Notes: generated by a model from the letters alone, not told the origin. A stretch of DNA of 64,000 nucleotides from Ophthalmolycus amberensis (GCA_024529925.1 JAFEUB010000803.1:497001-561000), one strand, 5' to 3'; numbered from the stretch's first letter, positions 33,572 to 44,859 are shown. Program-made: numbers and translations.

Positions 33572-34143
33572 CTGTTGAGCAACTTTTGTTCCCCTTCCTC
33601 GGTCTCTTGCTTTTCCTTACACAATTTGGTGTGTTCCCCACTAGGCACTTCCTCGTTCGCAAACGGTAACTCCTCCCACTCCGCTGTGGAACTAGCTTGT
33701 TCTTGCTTGGTTTTTGACCTAGTGATAGCTAGCAAACTTTCACTGGTGCAGCTAGCTCTAGCCTCACAAGACTGCTTGGCTATCAGTTCAGCAAGGATAG
33801 GGAGATCAGAGCCCAACACAACCTGATATGGCAGTTGTTTAAATACTCCTACTGGAAGCAAGTAGTGTTGACCTTCAACCTGGATAGCTACCTCAGCTAT
33901 GGGGTAACCTACTTTGTCACCGTGAATACAGAAAACGTCAACTGTCCCTCCACAAAAAATGACATCCCTCAGGAGACTGTCCTGTCGGACTAGGGTGCGA
34001 TTACTTCCTGAATCTAGGAGAGCTACACAGGGTCTGTCTTCAATTAACACAGCTATTGTAAGTTCATCATGTTGACATTCCAAGCCACTATTCCTCCCCA
34101 ACTCACTGACAAGTAACTGGGGAGCAAGACACATGTAAGGCAA
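33556..34143 (-). pseudogene. Protease region of Gmr1-like pol
   Basis: A 195-codon frame with a retropepsin-like core: 'CVALLDSGSNRTLVRQDSLL' contains the DSG catalytic triplet and 'YQVVLGSDLPIL' the second conserved hydrophobic-G block. The enzyme would mature the gag-pol polyprotein. The 5' end abuts an inserted repeat at 34142, so the junction with the zinc knuckle is disrupted. The acidic, Lys-rich tail leads into integrase after a frameshift near 33560. Confidence 0.85.
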
Positions 34144-34500
34144 GGCAAGGCAAGTTTATTTGTATAGCACATTTCAACAACAAGGTAATTCAAAGTGCTT
34201 CACATGAGATTTAAAACATACATTGAAAAAATAATTGATGTCTCCCTGAGACATTACGCTGCACGCAATCAACCATACACTGCCGCAATTCTGCAATTAC
34301 TCGCACACAAACCACGTCTGGAAAAGATCTCTGCCGATCTGCGTTTTATAGTGTACGCCTTGCACGAACTCGGTCCCGGAGGAAATGGCGATATATTGTG
34401 CAGTCCTTTTAAAACGATTAAACTTCACATAAAACCATTAAAAGCATCAAAACATAAGGCAAAAGAAAAGGAGAGTTAAAAACAATTAAAATAATTGTAA
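34142..34500. repeat. Repeat inserted between gag and protease
   Basis: Starts 'ggcaaggcaaggcaagttta' with 'tttgtatagcacatttcaac', a very common fish repeat head, and ends in A-rich 'aaaacaattaaaataattg'. The middle (about 34228-34415) is unlike the usual A-rich body. Short 'tgtaa' occurs at both edges, a possible target duplication. Confidence 0.6.
34195..34479 (+). other. Unexplained 94-codon ORF in inserted repeat
   Basis: A plus-strand frame with an even residue mix ('RLEKISADLRFIVYALHELG' in the middle) lies inside the inserted repeat, opposite to gypsy coding. I recognise no family. It could be a captured fragment or chance; the flanking ends of the ORF translate ordinary repeat sequence. 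Confidence 0.25.
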
Positions 34501-34523
34501 TTGTTACTAACCCGTACATTCGG

Positions 34524-34565
34524 ACACTCTGCCTTAAAATGACCCTTCTGGCCACATGAATGACA
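34524..34565 (-). other. Gag CCHC zinc knuckle
   Basis: Minus-strand codons read CHSCGQKGHFKAEC, a CX2CX4HX4C retroviral-type zinc knuckle that binds element RNA during packaging. It sits at the gag C-terminus just before the inserted repeat. Confidence 0.9.
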
Positions 34566-35569
34566 TGCTAAGAGGGCTTTGTTTCTCGGTTCATATGTAG
34601 CTGAGGGGAAGAAACTATGTCTTGTGTTAGCTCTAAATTCATTACCAAACGCCCTACTCGATGGGTTGGGTGGGCGGGACTTGGCTGGGAGGTACTCTTT
34701 TGATGGGCGGCGGGCAGCTAAAAAAGCTTCAGCCAGTTCTGCTGCTTCTTTGGAAGTCTTTGGGTTTCGAGAAACTGCTCCATGATGATGGCGTCTCCAA
34801 TTTGTTCCTTTGTCTTTGCTTCAGGAGCCATCCACTTGCCGTACAAGTCCTTGAGGCGAACCTGCAGCTCTTTAGGTGTCTCCTCTTCTCCTGGCACAGT
34901 GGAACGGAACCTGACTCGATAAGTCTCCGCACTGATTTCAAATTTCTGCAACACAGCACACTTCACTTTTGCATAGTCCATGGTGTCATCAATGTCCATA
35001 GCTACATAGGCATACTGTGCTTTACCGGTTAGCAATGGAGCTAGGTGAAGAGCCCACTCATCCTGAGGCCAATGACAGGCATGAGAAATTCTTTCAAATG
35101 TGATTAAATAATGTTCTATGTCCTCACCTTCTTGGTAGGGCTGCATTTTGGGGCTTTTCCAGCCAGGAAATCTCAACAGGCTGGAATTTTGTCCTCCATT
35201 AGCCAACTGCAATAGATCATCTGCAGGCCTGTCTCGGATTACCGGGATTTGAGGTGGATCGGCTGTCAGTTCTATGGAGTGGGCAGATGTGGCGGCTGCA
35301 CCTTCCTTCAGCTGCTGACGATCCTGACGGTCCCATGTTACCTCTTGTTGGAGCTATATAAACTGGTGTTGGATTCCCTGCCATCTGTCCTCCTGTCGCT
35401 GACGCTCCTGCTCTGTCCTGCTATCGCGGGCAGCCTGCTGTTGCATCAGGGATTGCATAAGTCTCATCAGTTCAGTCATACTTTCTTGCTCCTGGGGTTG
35501 GCCACCTGCTGCCCCCGGTTGGTCCTCGACATGTTGGGACTCTTCCTGTTTCTTTTGTCTGGTTGGCAT
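34566..35569 (-). pseudogene. Gag of Gmr1-like element, one stop and one frameshift
   Basis: Gag begins at the Met at 35569 with a Gln/Glu-rich coiled-coil-like head ('MTELMRLMQSLMQQQAARDS'), stops at a nonsense codon near 35354, and resumes in the same frame. The capsid-like part follows at 35212-34718: 'GEDIEHYLITFERISHACHW', 'LAPLLTGKAQYAYVAM' and 'LKDLYGKWMAPEAKTKEQIG', a SCAN-like helical block. A frameshift near 34735 then shifts the frame before the zinc knuckle at 34565-34524. Gag would assemble the particle around the element RNA. It lies directly downstream of the 5' LTR on the minus strand. Confidence 0.88.
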
Positions 35570-35595
35570 TTTTCTTCACTGCCTCCTACTGGCCT

Positions 35596-35617
35596 GGATC
35601 CCACCACTGCCACCAAA
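35596..35617 (-). other. Primer-binding site region of Gmr1-like element
   Basis: Immediately after the 5' LTR on the minus strand, TTTGGTGGCAGTGGTGGGAT begins with TGG three bases in, the usual position for a tRNA primer site. I cannot name the tRNA with confidence. Confidence 0.5.
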
Positions 35618-36270
35618 TGTGGTGAAACCTGACCTGAGTGGCTTCTGAAGTGGTAGGAGGCAGACACGAGAGACTTTGTTCCAATATCAAAAGGTGTTTT
35701 ATTTATAAAAAGTGCCCTGCAACACGTGTTACCAAACATATATACAAACATTTAACTTAGCTTAATTGAATAACCCTTAACTCATCTTCCAGTAACATAA
35801 TCACATGCACACAGCTACCCACTGGTCTTCCCTCCCCTGTTCAGTCAAAGTCCTCTCCTTATATAGAGCCTCCTATCAGCAGGATATAGTTCCTACCATG
35901 AGTGCAGGTGACACCAATTACTGACTCACTAGTTAACAGACAAAACTTATAATTTACAGCACCCCTTTAGATAGCCCACACTTGTTTATAGTTTACATTT
36001 TGCTATACACTAATAACAATGTAAAACAACTCATAACCCACCTACAACTCTACCGGTATATACTCTACTTTCCCCCCCATACTTGGTCTGACCCAATGAC
36101 ATCACAGATGACATCATCCAGTGTATAAAAAGAGGAAATGGATGGGTGCCTCCCCCTTTAGCCTCTGGAACACATGGTGGGTATGGTAAGCAAACAATTG
36201 ACAAGCATGGTCAGATTTATAGACGAATACACTATGGGACAAATGGTGTGTTCTCACCCACTTTGTCACA
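35618..36270 (-). repeat. 5' LTR of Gmr1-like element
   Basis: 653 bp, same termini as the 3' LTR, ending next to the GCGCC duplication at 36271. A 'gtataaaaagag' TATA-like motif occurs on the plus strand at about 36123; on the minus strand 'gagtatatacc' is the nearest candidate. Confidence 0.92.
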
Positions 36271-38459
36271 GCGCCCTCAAATAGATTCAGAGTGGGGCCA
36301 GAACGATCTGGCCCCCCTAGCTGCCTGTTCTCGTCAGGAGAAGTCTCTACAGGCGCCCACGCCAGCGCCGAGCACTACTCCTCCAAGACCCGTTTGAGAG
36401 GAGAACTTTGATGGAGATTCTGCAGCCAAAGAGCTGATATCACAATCAGACAGCAAACTAGCGGGAAAGGGAAGCAGTACATGCAAGCTTCTGTACTAGC
36501 TGAACACCAGACAGGTTTGGCTAGCCGGATGACGTCATGCTAATAATTTATTTAGCTTTTTAAAACAACGGGGACAGATCCAGCACGGACAGTTACGGGA
36601 GTGAGGGATGAGGAGGTAAGGAAACATGAGTACACCAGGGTAGGGAGTGAGGGATGAGGAGGTAAGGAAACATGAGAACACCAGGACACACATGGAGAAC
36701 TCTGTCAAGCTACATATTAGGCAAAGTGAACATCTTTTCTTGTACATAGCTGTCCTCAGTCTCATCTGCTTAACTTGGTCATGGAGGCATCAACATTTAA
36801 TTGAGATGGTAAATTAACAGTGAAAACTCATAGCTTAATTTAACATCAGTATTCATAATTACACTTCATCTTTACTTCTCCTGATCTTTACCTCCTATAA
36901 CAAGGTCCATAGGGGCATCTCAATAAATAAACATGTTATATAAGTGTTATTTACTGCTTTTGTTCGTGTTGGAATAAATGTTAAATATTTATCTGCCAAG
37001 TAATGCGTGTTTGATACTTAATTTTTTTAGCATTAAATCATATTGGGATGTTTGCTGAAATTGATAGGATGGCCCTACCTAGAAAATTTTCCACCAGCCG
37101 CCACTGGTCCTTAAGGTCACCTGCTCTTTTGGTTCATGCGATGGGTGAAGTGGAATATAGATTAGAGAGTGTGGTTATTTTATAAATACACTCTCAGCCA
37201 ATCACATCATCGGCCGTGTTGCTCTGAAACAGCTGAGCTGTCAATTGATGACATTTTTAAAAGCTCAGGTCAAGAATGCCATCTATTTATTTACAAAGTC
37301 ACAATTGTGAGTTTCCTGTGATTTCCAACAAGTAATCTCTTCATAAAAACTGCATCTCTCACAGTCACTAACACCTACATTAACATGCAGTATATTTGAC
37401 ACAAGACAAGTGTATTAATATCTCAGCCTTTCCTACAAAATGACCTTCTCATACAATTAAAGATATTGTTTCGAGGGAAACTGATTTTCTCCCAGATTAA
37501 AGTCGCAGTTTTAAATAGCTGGAAACATGTTAACATTGTGAATTGAAACAAAAGGAAACAAAGAGTGCTACAAAAGTATTTTGTTAGTTTAGGTAACAAA
37601 ACTACTTCTGTTCACGAGGGATACTAACAGCAGTCTCCTCCCTCTGAAGCTTATTTGTAATACGTCAAAAGCAAATCCACATAAACATAGGTTTCCCTCA
37701 AAACTTAATTCACAATGCTGTTTTGTTGTATGAGAGTGTAATTGTTAGGAGACGGGGCTGACTGCTTGCATATATTTCCATGCATGCCTGAGACACTTGA
37801 AGGAATGCTTTGATTGAGCTGGTATGTAAGAGGCATCTGTATGATGAGCATGTTTCGGTCTCATTACTGACTTGACAAGAGACTTGAGAATAGCAGTGAG
37901 CCGGGAGTCTCATTATAGATCTCGTAGACTGAGTAGAGCTAGCTCATATCCACACTTAATGAGTCAGAGCTCCTGCCTCATGGGGTTTTGAGTCGAGTTT
38001 CTTTTTTTTTTATTGCTGTGTTAAGCAAGTGTTTTTTTCTTCTTCCAATAACCAACCACAAACCTAAATCAATAAATAAATGCAGTTACAGCAACAGTAC
38101 AGGCCATGTTGGCTTTGCTTCCATGCAGCATAACTCATTAAGTTGTGGGTACATTCTGAGTCTAAAAATAAACTCAGTTATTATTCATGCCATGGCATCG
38201 TATTGCAATCCCCTCTCCACACAGCTACCAGCCCATTTCATCTCTTTTTAATTGTCCATCACCAAAAAAGAAAGGAACAAGTGTTTCCTTCAGGATAGTG
38301 GGGAAATGAGAAGCAAATAAATTACTCAGATTGGATCTATACTCTGAATTTTTTTTTCGGTTTGGTTGTCTGGCCCTTGGGGTATTTCTTTTATGAGCAC
38401 TTTTTTTTATCAAAGCAGGCTCTTCTATAATTTTTACACCCATACACGTCATACATAAC

Positions 38460-38494
38460 ATCGCGCGCACACACACACGCGCACACACACACAC
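38460..38494. repeat. (CA)n/(CG) microsatellite
   Basis: Imperfect CA/CG dinucleotide run, about 35 bp. Confidence 0.9.
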
Positions 38495-38977
38495 AAGAAT
38501 ATGAAATGTGAAAATGTTGCCATTTCTGTTCAGTATTTCTTATTTATTTCTATGGTCAAGGACTAATATGTTAAAAAAGTTCCATGACTATACGTGACCA
38601 TTTGAAACATGTAGATCCATTAATATGAAACATATGTAGCCATTTATAGGAACTATTTTAAACTGTGCTTTATAACACTAATGTATTTTCTGTGCTGACC
38701 TCTGAACACCATGTATGTTGAACATGAACACACCATGACCGTTACCTGTGCTGCGGACAGTGTTTGAGATGTGGTGTGATGAAGGAGCCAAGGAGAACAC
38801 ACACGTTTATTGTATTCATTTATTGTTGGACTGTGGATGCTGGGAGCCATGTGCACAGCTGGGACACAGATGTTCTTTTTGTTCTCCTGCGAACAAACAA
38901 TAGACAACTGCAGTGAGTGACTGATTAAACATACCTGATGGTATTAATATCCAATTACTTATGTGGCAGAACAATAG

Positions 38978-38979
<2 letters not shown>

Positions 38980-39014
<35 letters not shown>
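38980..39014. repeat. (TA)n microsatellite
   Basis: About 17 uninterrupted TA units. Confidence 0.95.
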
Positions 39015-39016
<2 letters not shown>

Positions 39017-39311
39017 CCAAGCTAAAGATAAAAGTTAGTTAAAAATTTGCAACAACTCACCTCTGGCTGTTTCCAGGGTGTTTGGGCAAAATAATTCCCC
39101 GGGGGCTTAAGCAGCTATTTATAGCTCCGGGAAGTACCAACTCCAGGAAGCGGGTAGGGGGGAAGTAAAGATATGTGTTGCTCTATTTATTTAGATAAGT
39201 TGTGTTTATAATTGACTATTTATAGGGATTGTAAATATTTGTACATTATTATTGATGTCTTTGGGTTGGTGGCATCATGTGAATATTTATGGTACATATA
39301 TTGTTGATATA

Positions 39312-39540
39312 CAGTGATGTGAAAAAGTATTTGCCCCCTGATTTTTTAATTTTTTGCATATTTGTCACGCTTAAATGATTCAGATCATCAAAGACATTTT
39401 AATATTAGACAAAGATAACCCGAGTAAATACAAAAGTTTAAATTGGTTTGGATAGCTTTTTTCCCTTAACAAATGAAATAATTTAAAAACCGCATTTTGT
39501 ATTTACTCGGGTTATCTTTGTCTAATATTAAAATTCTGAC
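39312..39540. repeat. Tc1/mariner-like MITE remnant with foldback
   Basis: Starts at a TA with 'cagtgatgtgaaaaagtatt', then 'tgccccctga', the terminus of a very common fish Tc1/mariner-like MITE. The internal arms 39396-39435 and 39495-39534 are perfect 40-bp inverted copies separated by 59 bp. The right half is thus an inverted duplicate of the left interior rather than the normal right end. Confidence 0.7.
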
Positions 39541-40861
39541 CTGCCGCTCCTTCGCTCATGCCTGTTCTATGTGGATTTTTTCGCTCTTAATACTACTTCA
39601 GTTGCTCTGAGCGTCTCTATGGGTTTACATGACAGCAAGGTCCGTCTCATTGGTGTAATTATGAATCACACTGCTCTTCTTGACAAAACCCGTCCTGCGT
39701 AGCTGGTTGAGGCAGAGATGATTGGTTAAGGTTCGGTAGCAACCTCGAGAAGTTAGGCTCAGGACAGCCCATTGGTCAGGGCATCGGACCTGAACAAATC
39801 AGGTTACCAGTACCTCTCCAAGCATGGACGTCTGGCCAGTCCGAGCGCTTCAATGCTGCACAGGATGGGTGTTCTAGTAAAAAGCTGAACCTGGTTCCTT
39901 CCTGGATTATATTTCATGTCTCACCAGTACTTGAAACAACACACCCATGGCTGTTGTCCCGGTAAGGCTCTCACAACTTTGAGACATCATAGAGTATGGA
40001 AATGGCATCATAACTCCATTATGATGTTCTAAAGCCCTTTTACACCGCAAACTTTCAACATCTGAATAAGCGTCTAAACAAAGTTCAGTCATGAACACTT
40101 TAGTCATAGATTTGTATCTATTTATTGCAACAAATGGAAATAGTTATACTTGGCGCTGATGGCTCCGCTCCTAAAATGCTCATTGGATTAGCCAAGCAGC
40201 TACCAAGCTAAAACAGGGAGCACCATGCGTAACCCCCCCCAGGTTTACATGAATGAGCCCGAAACAAACTTTGAATACCATTTCAACCATTTGCTATAAA
40301 TGAACTCAACTAAAAAGGGAGCGGGGGTGGAGGAGGCAAAGCATTGCCAGCAGTGCGGTCTGTAACAGCATTGGTGTAGAAGGATCAGTGAGGATGGAGT
40401 CCTATTTAAATAAACCTTGAAGTGAGGGTGGGCTGTGATTGGTGTGTGGCCGATTAGAAGCTGTGATTCAATCGGCTGGCGGTCACCTGGTTACAGCTGG
40501 GGGCGGATGACTTCCGTGTCCTGCATTAACTAACGCGATTATTGAATTATCATCTTCAGGTTCCCAGCTTTCAGGTGATTCCACTTATATGTGGCATCTA
40601 TGGTTGGCTGCTATCTCCTCCGTATGATGACCTGTCCACCCTGAAGAGGACATAAGACACAAATGGGTCTCTATGGAGCTCTTGTTAAATACAACAAATT
40701 TGCAAAGTGGAAACGTGAAGCCGACCTGATTAATTCCATAAACATTACAAAGAATGCATCAATAAAATGTTCACTGACAACATTTCTCATTTGTTGTCTT
40801 TCAAAATATTCAGTCCTACAAGACAATATACACTTAAACTTAACCTTTATTACAGTCGTCA
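39541..40861. other. Unassigned interval
   Basis: No gene or clear repeat. ORFs are short shadows. Confidence 0.3.
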
Positions 40862-40995
40862 TAGATTTTTACACATACATGGCATTTAACCCATCCCTAG
40901 CACATTGGGAGCAGTTAGGGATTTAGTGTCTTGCTCAGGGTCACTTCAGCACAGGACTCGCAGCCGAGGATCGAACACTTGCACTGCTAACAAAA
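40862..40995 (-). repeat. tRNA-derived SINE, reverse orientation
   Basis: On the minus strand 'gtgttcgatcctcggctgcg' holds a B box, followed by 'cctgagcaagacactaaatc' and 'gggatgggttaaatgc', the same body order as the SINE at 22428. The 5' head is truncated. Confidence 0.7.
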
Positions 40996-41665
40996 TGAGA
41001 AGCACGTATCAACAGCGTTTTACAAGAACGCTTCTGCTGGGTGTACACTTTTATGTTTGTCTGCTTTTCTCCACCTCTCCTCTTTCCCTTTCACTGCACA
41101 GTGGTATTCTGTAGCCTCCTGCTGCAGAGTAGATCTACTCATTAGGCTCCCTCTTTCTCCCTCACACTCACACCCTGAAACACTTGGGTGTACTGAAGTA
41201 CACACTGACTAAGAAGTGGTGGCTAAGCAGAAACTTACACAAAAGGAGTGGAGAGGAAGAAAGGGAACATTTAAAAAAGGGTCAGAGGCATCTTCCCAAC
41301 CCAAGAAGAGCTGCCACTCACTGACTTTGATGGTGAGCTGGTGAATGAGGGATACACCATAGGATGCACAACTCTGCTGTAGGGGAAGGCACCCAGCAGT
41401 CCAGTCATCATGAGCATGTATCTGTGGGTAACTTGTATCTGTGTGCAGTTTGTGATCATCAAAAGTACTTTGCATGGAAACTGTTGTTTGCTGGGTATTA
41501 AGCCACAGAAGCTTTGTTTAAGCCGAGAATGTGAACCTGTTATAAGTAGCAGAGATGTTCATAAGCGAGTGGAGCAAACCAAGATCTTTCCCTTTGTTCC
41601 ACAATAGTTTAGGTCTATTTCTATATGCATTACACTCTTCATGAATTATGCTCTATCTAGCTATG
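40996..41665. other. Unassigned interval
   Basis: No recognisable coding or repeat content up to the hAT duplication at 41666. Confidence 0.3.
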
Positions 41666-41673
41666 AACTAAGG

Positions 41674-42461
41674 CAGGGGTCACTAATAGGCGGTCCGGGT
41701 CCGGAGCCAGACACCGTTGTATCTGGACCTAAAACCGATTGACAGTTGAGAATTATTACATTTTGATGGAGCGCTTCTATTTAAACCGGCGCAGCTTTTC
41801 TAGCCTTTACAGCACTCGTTCAGGGACCACACCGACCAATCACATGCATTTTAAATCACATCACGTGATGCTACTCAGCCAATAAAATGTGTGTATTCTG
41901 ATAATGCCCTCGACTCGAGTGAGATTCACACACACGGGGGAGACAGGTGAGACACCACTACGACACAAAGCACAACTCTTTTGAGCAAACTTATTCTCTC
42001 ACATCTGAAATGAAGTCACAGAAAATATATAATCTAAGAGCCCAATATGATCAGAACCCTAATACAGTAATACACTTCCCAACAATGATGTTAACAGAGA
42101 GGAATTAAACAAGTGGTTTAATAACCACAGATAAAGTCCCTGCACACGTGTTTCTCTTTTTAAGAGATGAGAAGATATTATAATATTGTTTTTTTGGTTG
42201 ACATCACTTCACACCTGAATGAACTGAATTTAAAGCTGCAGGACAATTCAGTGAAATCAATTGTTCAAAAATGCAGTACTTGATTTTAAGAGTCACATTT
42301 TTCAAAAGCATTCTGCTTCGTAATTTATTCTTTAATGCATCCCTTATTTTTTTTGAAATGAGGGACTAAATCATAGAACAAGTTCGACATTACTGTTCCG
42401 GACCTTTAATGAGGAAATTCTCTCTACATGGACCTCGTTGAATTGTAATTGAATACCCCTG
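41674..42461. mobile_element. Short non-autonomous hAT (family with 62088-63103)
   Basis: 788 bp, starting CAGGGGTCACTAATAGGCGG and ending 'gaatacccctg'. Flanks AACTAAGG (41666-41673) and AACTAGGG (42462-42469) are an 8-bp duplication with one mismatch. The body shares 'gacatcacttcacacctgaa' and more with the element at 62088. No ORF. Confidence 0.85.
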
Positions 42462-42524
42462 AACTAGGGAATCAGCAGTACAGCATGATCAGTCAGAGGT
42501 CGTGAACAAACCTAGCTCAGGGTT

Positions 42525-42600
42525 AGAAGGTAGAGGGTCAGGGCAAAGGTAGAGCACTAATCACAAGGTTGGTGCTTCAATCCCCATCTCGTTCTTCAAC
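42525..42600 (+). repeat. Possible tRNA-SINE head fragment
   Basis: 'aaggtagagcactaatcaca' and 'ggttggtgcttcaatcccc' resemble A- and B-box spacing of a tRNA-derived SINE, with a degenerate B box. Weak. Confidence 0.3.
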
Positions 42601-42609
42601 ATGTTAAAG

Positions 42610-42937
42610 TGTCCATGTCCGGCTCTTAAACCACACCAAAACGTCACGAAAACTCAGGCACGGAGCTAAACGAACAAATACTTTTAATGAACAAAGGCCA
42701 GGACATTTCAAGTGTGCAACAAAGAGTGAGCATTCTTGTCGTGAGCGCCAGAAGGTTCCACTGCTGCCAGACGCTCCTTGTCGCACACCAGGTGTGAGAG
42801 GGGAAGAAGCTACCACTTCCTCTGGATGGGGCGGGTCTTGTAGGGCGAAGGCCGTGGCCAGCTGCCTCCAATCTTCCCTAACGATCCAGGAACACTGAAA
42901 GATAGACACTCCCTGCCAGAGGCCCTGGGCCGTCACA
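42610..42937 (-). repeat. Possible solo LTR
   Basis: Minus strand TGTGACGGCCC...GACATGGACA, with TG/CA ends and an ATTAAA signal followed by T-rich sequence, as in short fish gypsy LTRs. The flanks AAAG and CAAG differ by one base, so the duplication is not secure. The overlapping 113-codon ORF is most likely a shadow. Confidence 0.35.
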
Positions 42938-44859
42938 CAAGACACTGATCGTCAGATTGTCCCCGATAGTCAGGCCATGGTAGCTGTTGGTTGGTGTGTG
43001 TGTCTGTGTGAATGGCTGAATGATGAACGCGTTATACATATGCAGCCATTTACCATAACCACAGAAAATGAAGTAGAATGGAAGTTTCAACTCTCAACAA
43101 GTGGTTTGGATCATAGCTATTGCAATCCTCGATTGGATCCCCAATCCACTTTACATTATTCTTTCTCACATTTGCTTTATTAATTTAACTGTACTGAAAA
43201 AGGTGTCGCAGTGGATAAGCCTCTTCTGTGTTCATAGCCACTCTGATCATCTGTGCATCTTGCCTTGTTCGACTTCGTTGTAGGGATGATGCTGCATCTC
43301 CAATCATGAATTGCTGTGTATTTTAAACGTGCTAAATTTGACATTAAGGACAAAACCCTACCATCGAACCAGTGTTATCTCTGTAAAGATCTAGAGGACT
43401 GAGGTCTCTCTCCCTCTGTGTGTGTTGTTATCACAGCTTCTCTCTTTCTTCACAAAGTCGGCCGGCCGTTTGTCTTTTAGTGCATGTTCGTGCACGTTGT
43501 CCTGACCGACCATTAAACGTCCTTTTTACACCGTTTCTAAGATGTAAGAACGTGAGGTCAATGTTGAGAGCATCTGGACGATCTCATGCTGATAGAGCCA
43601 CCACGTCATTGCCTGTTGACATTATTTGAAAAATCATGCTTCTGTCCAAATTGGGCGAAGCAGATGTGTGTTATGCAAAGGCAGTATTCTGTACAGACAG
43701 AATTGGGGTCAGAGGTTCAGCACTGTTGTCTAATAAGAAGGTACTGGAATTGAACCTGGCTGCTTCTGCTGGTTTCACAACACCTTAATAACATTTTATT
43801 ATTTCAGTATCATACTGAAGTCTACCCATCATGAGAACAGCACATAATTACATTTTAGAAAAAAATAATGAATGAAATTCTCCCCTTCAGATGTCTTATA
43901 ATTTCTGTGTGCCTACTGACTCAAGGGCTTTGGCAAAGGGAACATGTTAATTGAGAAATATTAGGCCACCTTTAATGAAAGGCGGGATGCTTTTTTCCAG
44001 TAAGTCCTATCCTCTGTGCAGCAGTACACTTCATTTGAAGAGTTCATATTTAATTGAGATTACAGCCCCACCGACTGCTGCCCCAGAGACACCGAAACAA
44101 ATTTACAGAGAGATTCCCCACGCTTTAAAAAGTTCATTGGAATCTGTTTCATAAATGAGGAACCCAACAAATCTATCACATTACCATTGAATTTCCCAAG
44201 GGCTCTGTATAAAGTTTTCTTGAAATTGAGAATGCGCCACATTCCTCTACGATTTATTAAGATTCAAACTCTTGCAGCCCCAAAGAACAGATCATTAAAA
44301 TCAATATTCAATTTGAAGGCTGCTGCTTGTGATGTGGTGCTGCGCTTCATAAAAATGTCAAAAAGATTTAGCTGTGACATACACTGGAGGGCAACTTGCA
44401 TTTGTTGATATTGATTTGAGGACATGATGGAGAAAATATCCAGAAGAAGAGTTTTAGCAGCTGCATAATGACAGGAATGAAATGGAAAAGCCTCTGAATA
44501 GAATAAATGGCATTAAAAGAACTCGGTGTAATAAATCAGTTGGCAAAATGTAATAAAAGATGCTGCATCTATAAGAGTTTAACAAATGAAATTCCACCCA
44601 CATCTGCACCTGTCTACATGGAACAAATAATGTCATGAGAATCTGTAAGCCACCAGTTTTTTTTAGTGTTGTTCAATGGGGGAGTATTGTATTTGTTAAG
44701 AATAACACAGTTAATACATCTTCTTGTAATGTTGAGGGAAGATGTAGTTCTTCACATTAGCGAGTGAGTGCTAACAAAGCTTACAGCAGCTTATGTAACA
44801 GTCAAACTCGGAGACCATCAAAAATAAATAATATTACTTGTTATAAAAACTCTTATATA
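42938..44859. other. Unassigned DNA with a CNE-like block at 43950-44640
   Basis: No repeats or coding frames recognised. 43950-44640 is AT-rich with balanced complexity and many homeodomain-like TAAT/ATTA and CATAAA motifs ('catatttaattgagattaca', 'ttcataaaaatgtcaaaaag'), and lacks microsatellites or transposon termini. This resembles vertebrate conserved regulatory DNA, but I can judge only texture. Confidence 0.4.

Larger units (their letters stand above)
30132..36270 (-). mobile_element. Gmr1-like Ty3/gypsy retrotransposon
   Basis: A 6139-bp LTR element on the minus strand with near-identical LTRs and 5-bp duplication GCGCC at 30127-30131 and 36271-36275. The related hAT at 20693 has the uninterrupted site ('caatcagcgtcctcaaatag' near 20993). 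Minus-strand order is gag, zinc knuckle, protease, integrase, reverse transcriptase, RNase H. Integrase before reverse transcriptase is the Ty1/copia-like order that defines the Gmr1 group of deuterostome gypsy elements. It carries at least two nonsense codons, three frameshifts and one insertion, so it is dead although its LTRs differ by only a few changes. Confidence 0.92.
29800..37106 (+). mobile_element. Non-autonomous hAT (deletion form) split by a gypsy element
   Basis: Termini CAGTGGCAGCTGGT (left) and CAGTGGCGGCTGGT (right, reversed), with perfect 8-bp duplication GTCCTTAA at 29792-29799 and 37107-37114. Without the gypsy (30132-36270) the element is about 1.17 kb and has no transposase. 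Its sequence matches the left 1.3 kb of the hAT at 20693 and then jumps to a right terminus, so it is an internally deleted relative. Confidence 0.92.
37115..39308. other. Unassigned DNA, probably single-copy
   Basis: AT-rich sequence without coding signal. It includes a (CA)n tract at 38460-38494 and a (TA)n tract at 38980-39014. No transposon termini seen. Confidence 0.4.

Noticed and set aside
34718..35032. Plus-strand ORF of 123 codons over gag
   Set aside because: Shadow of the minus-strand gag, which has recognisable capsid and zinc-knuckle motifs.
42604..42945. 113-codon minus-strand ORF as a gene
   Set aside because: It coincides with a possible LTR with TG/CA ends and ATTAAA; no domain recognised.
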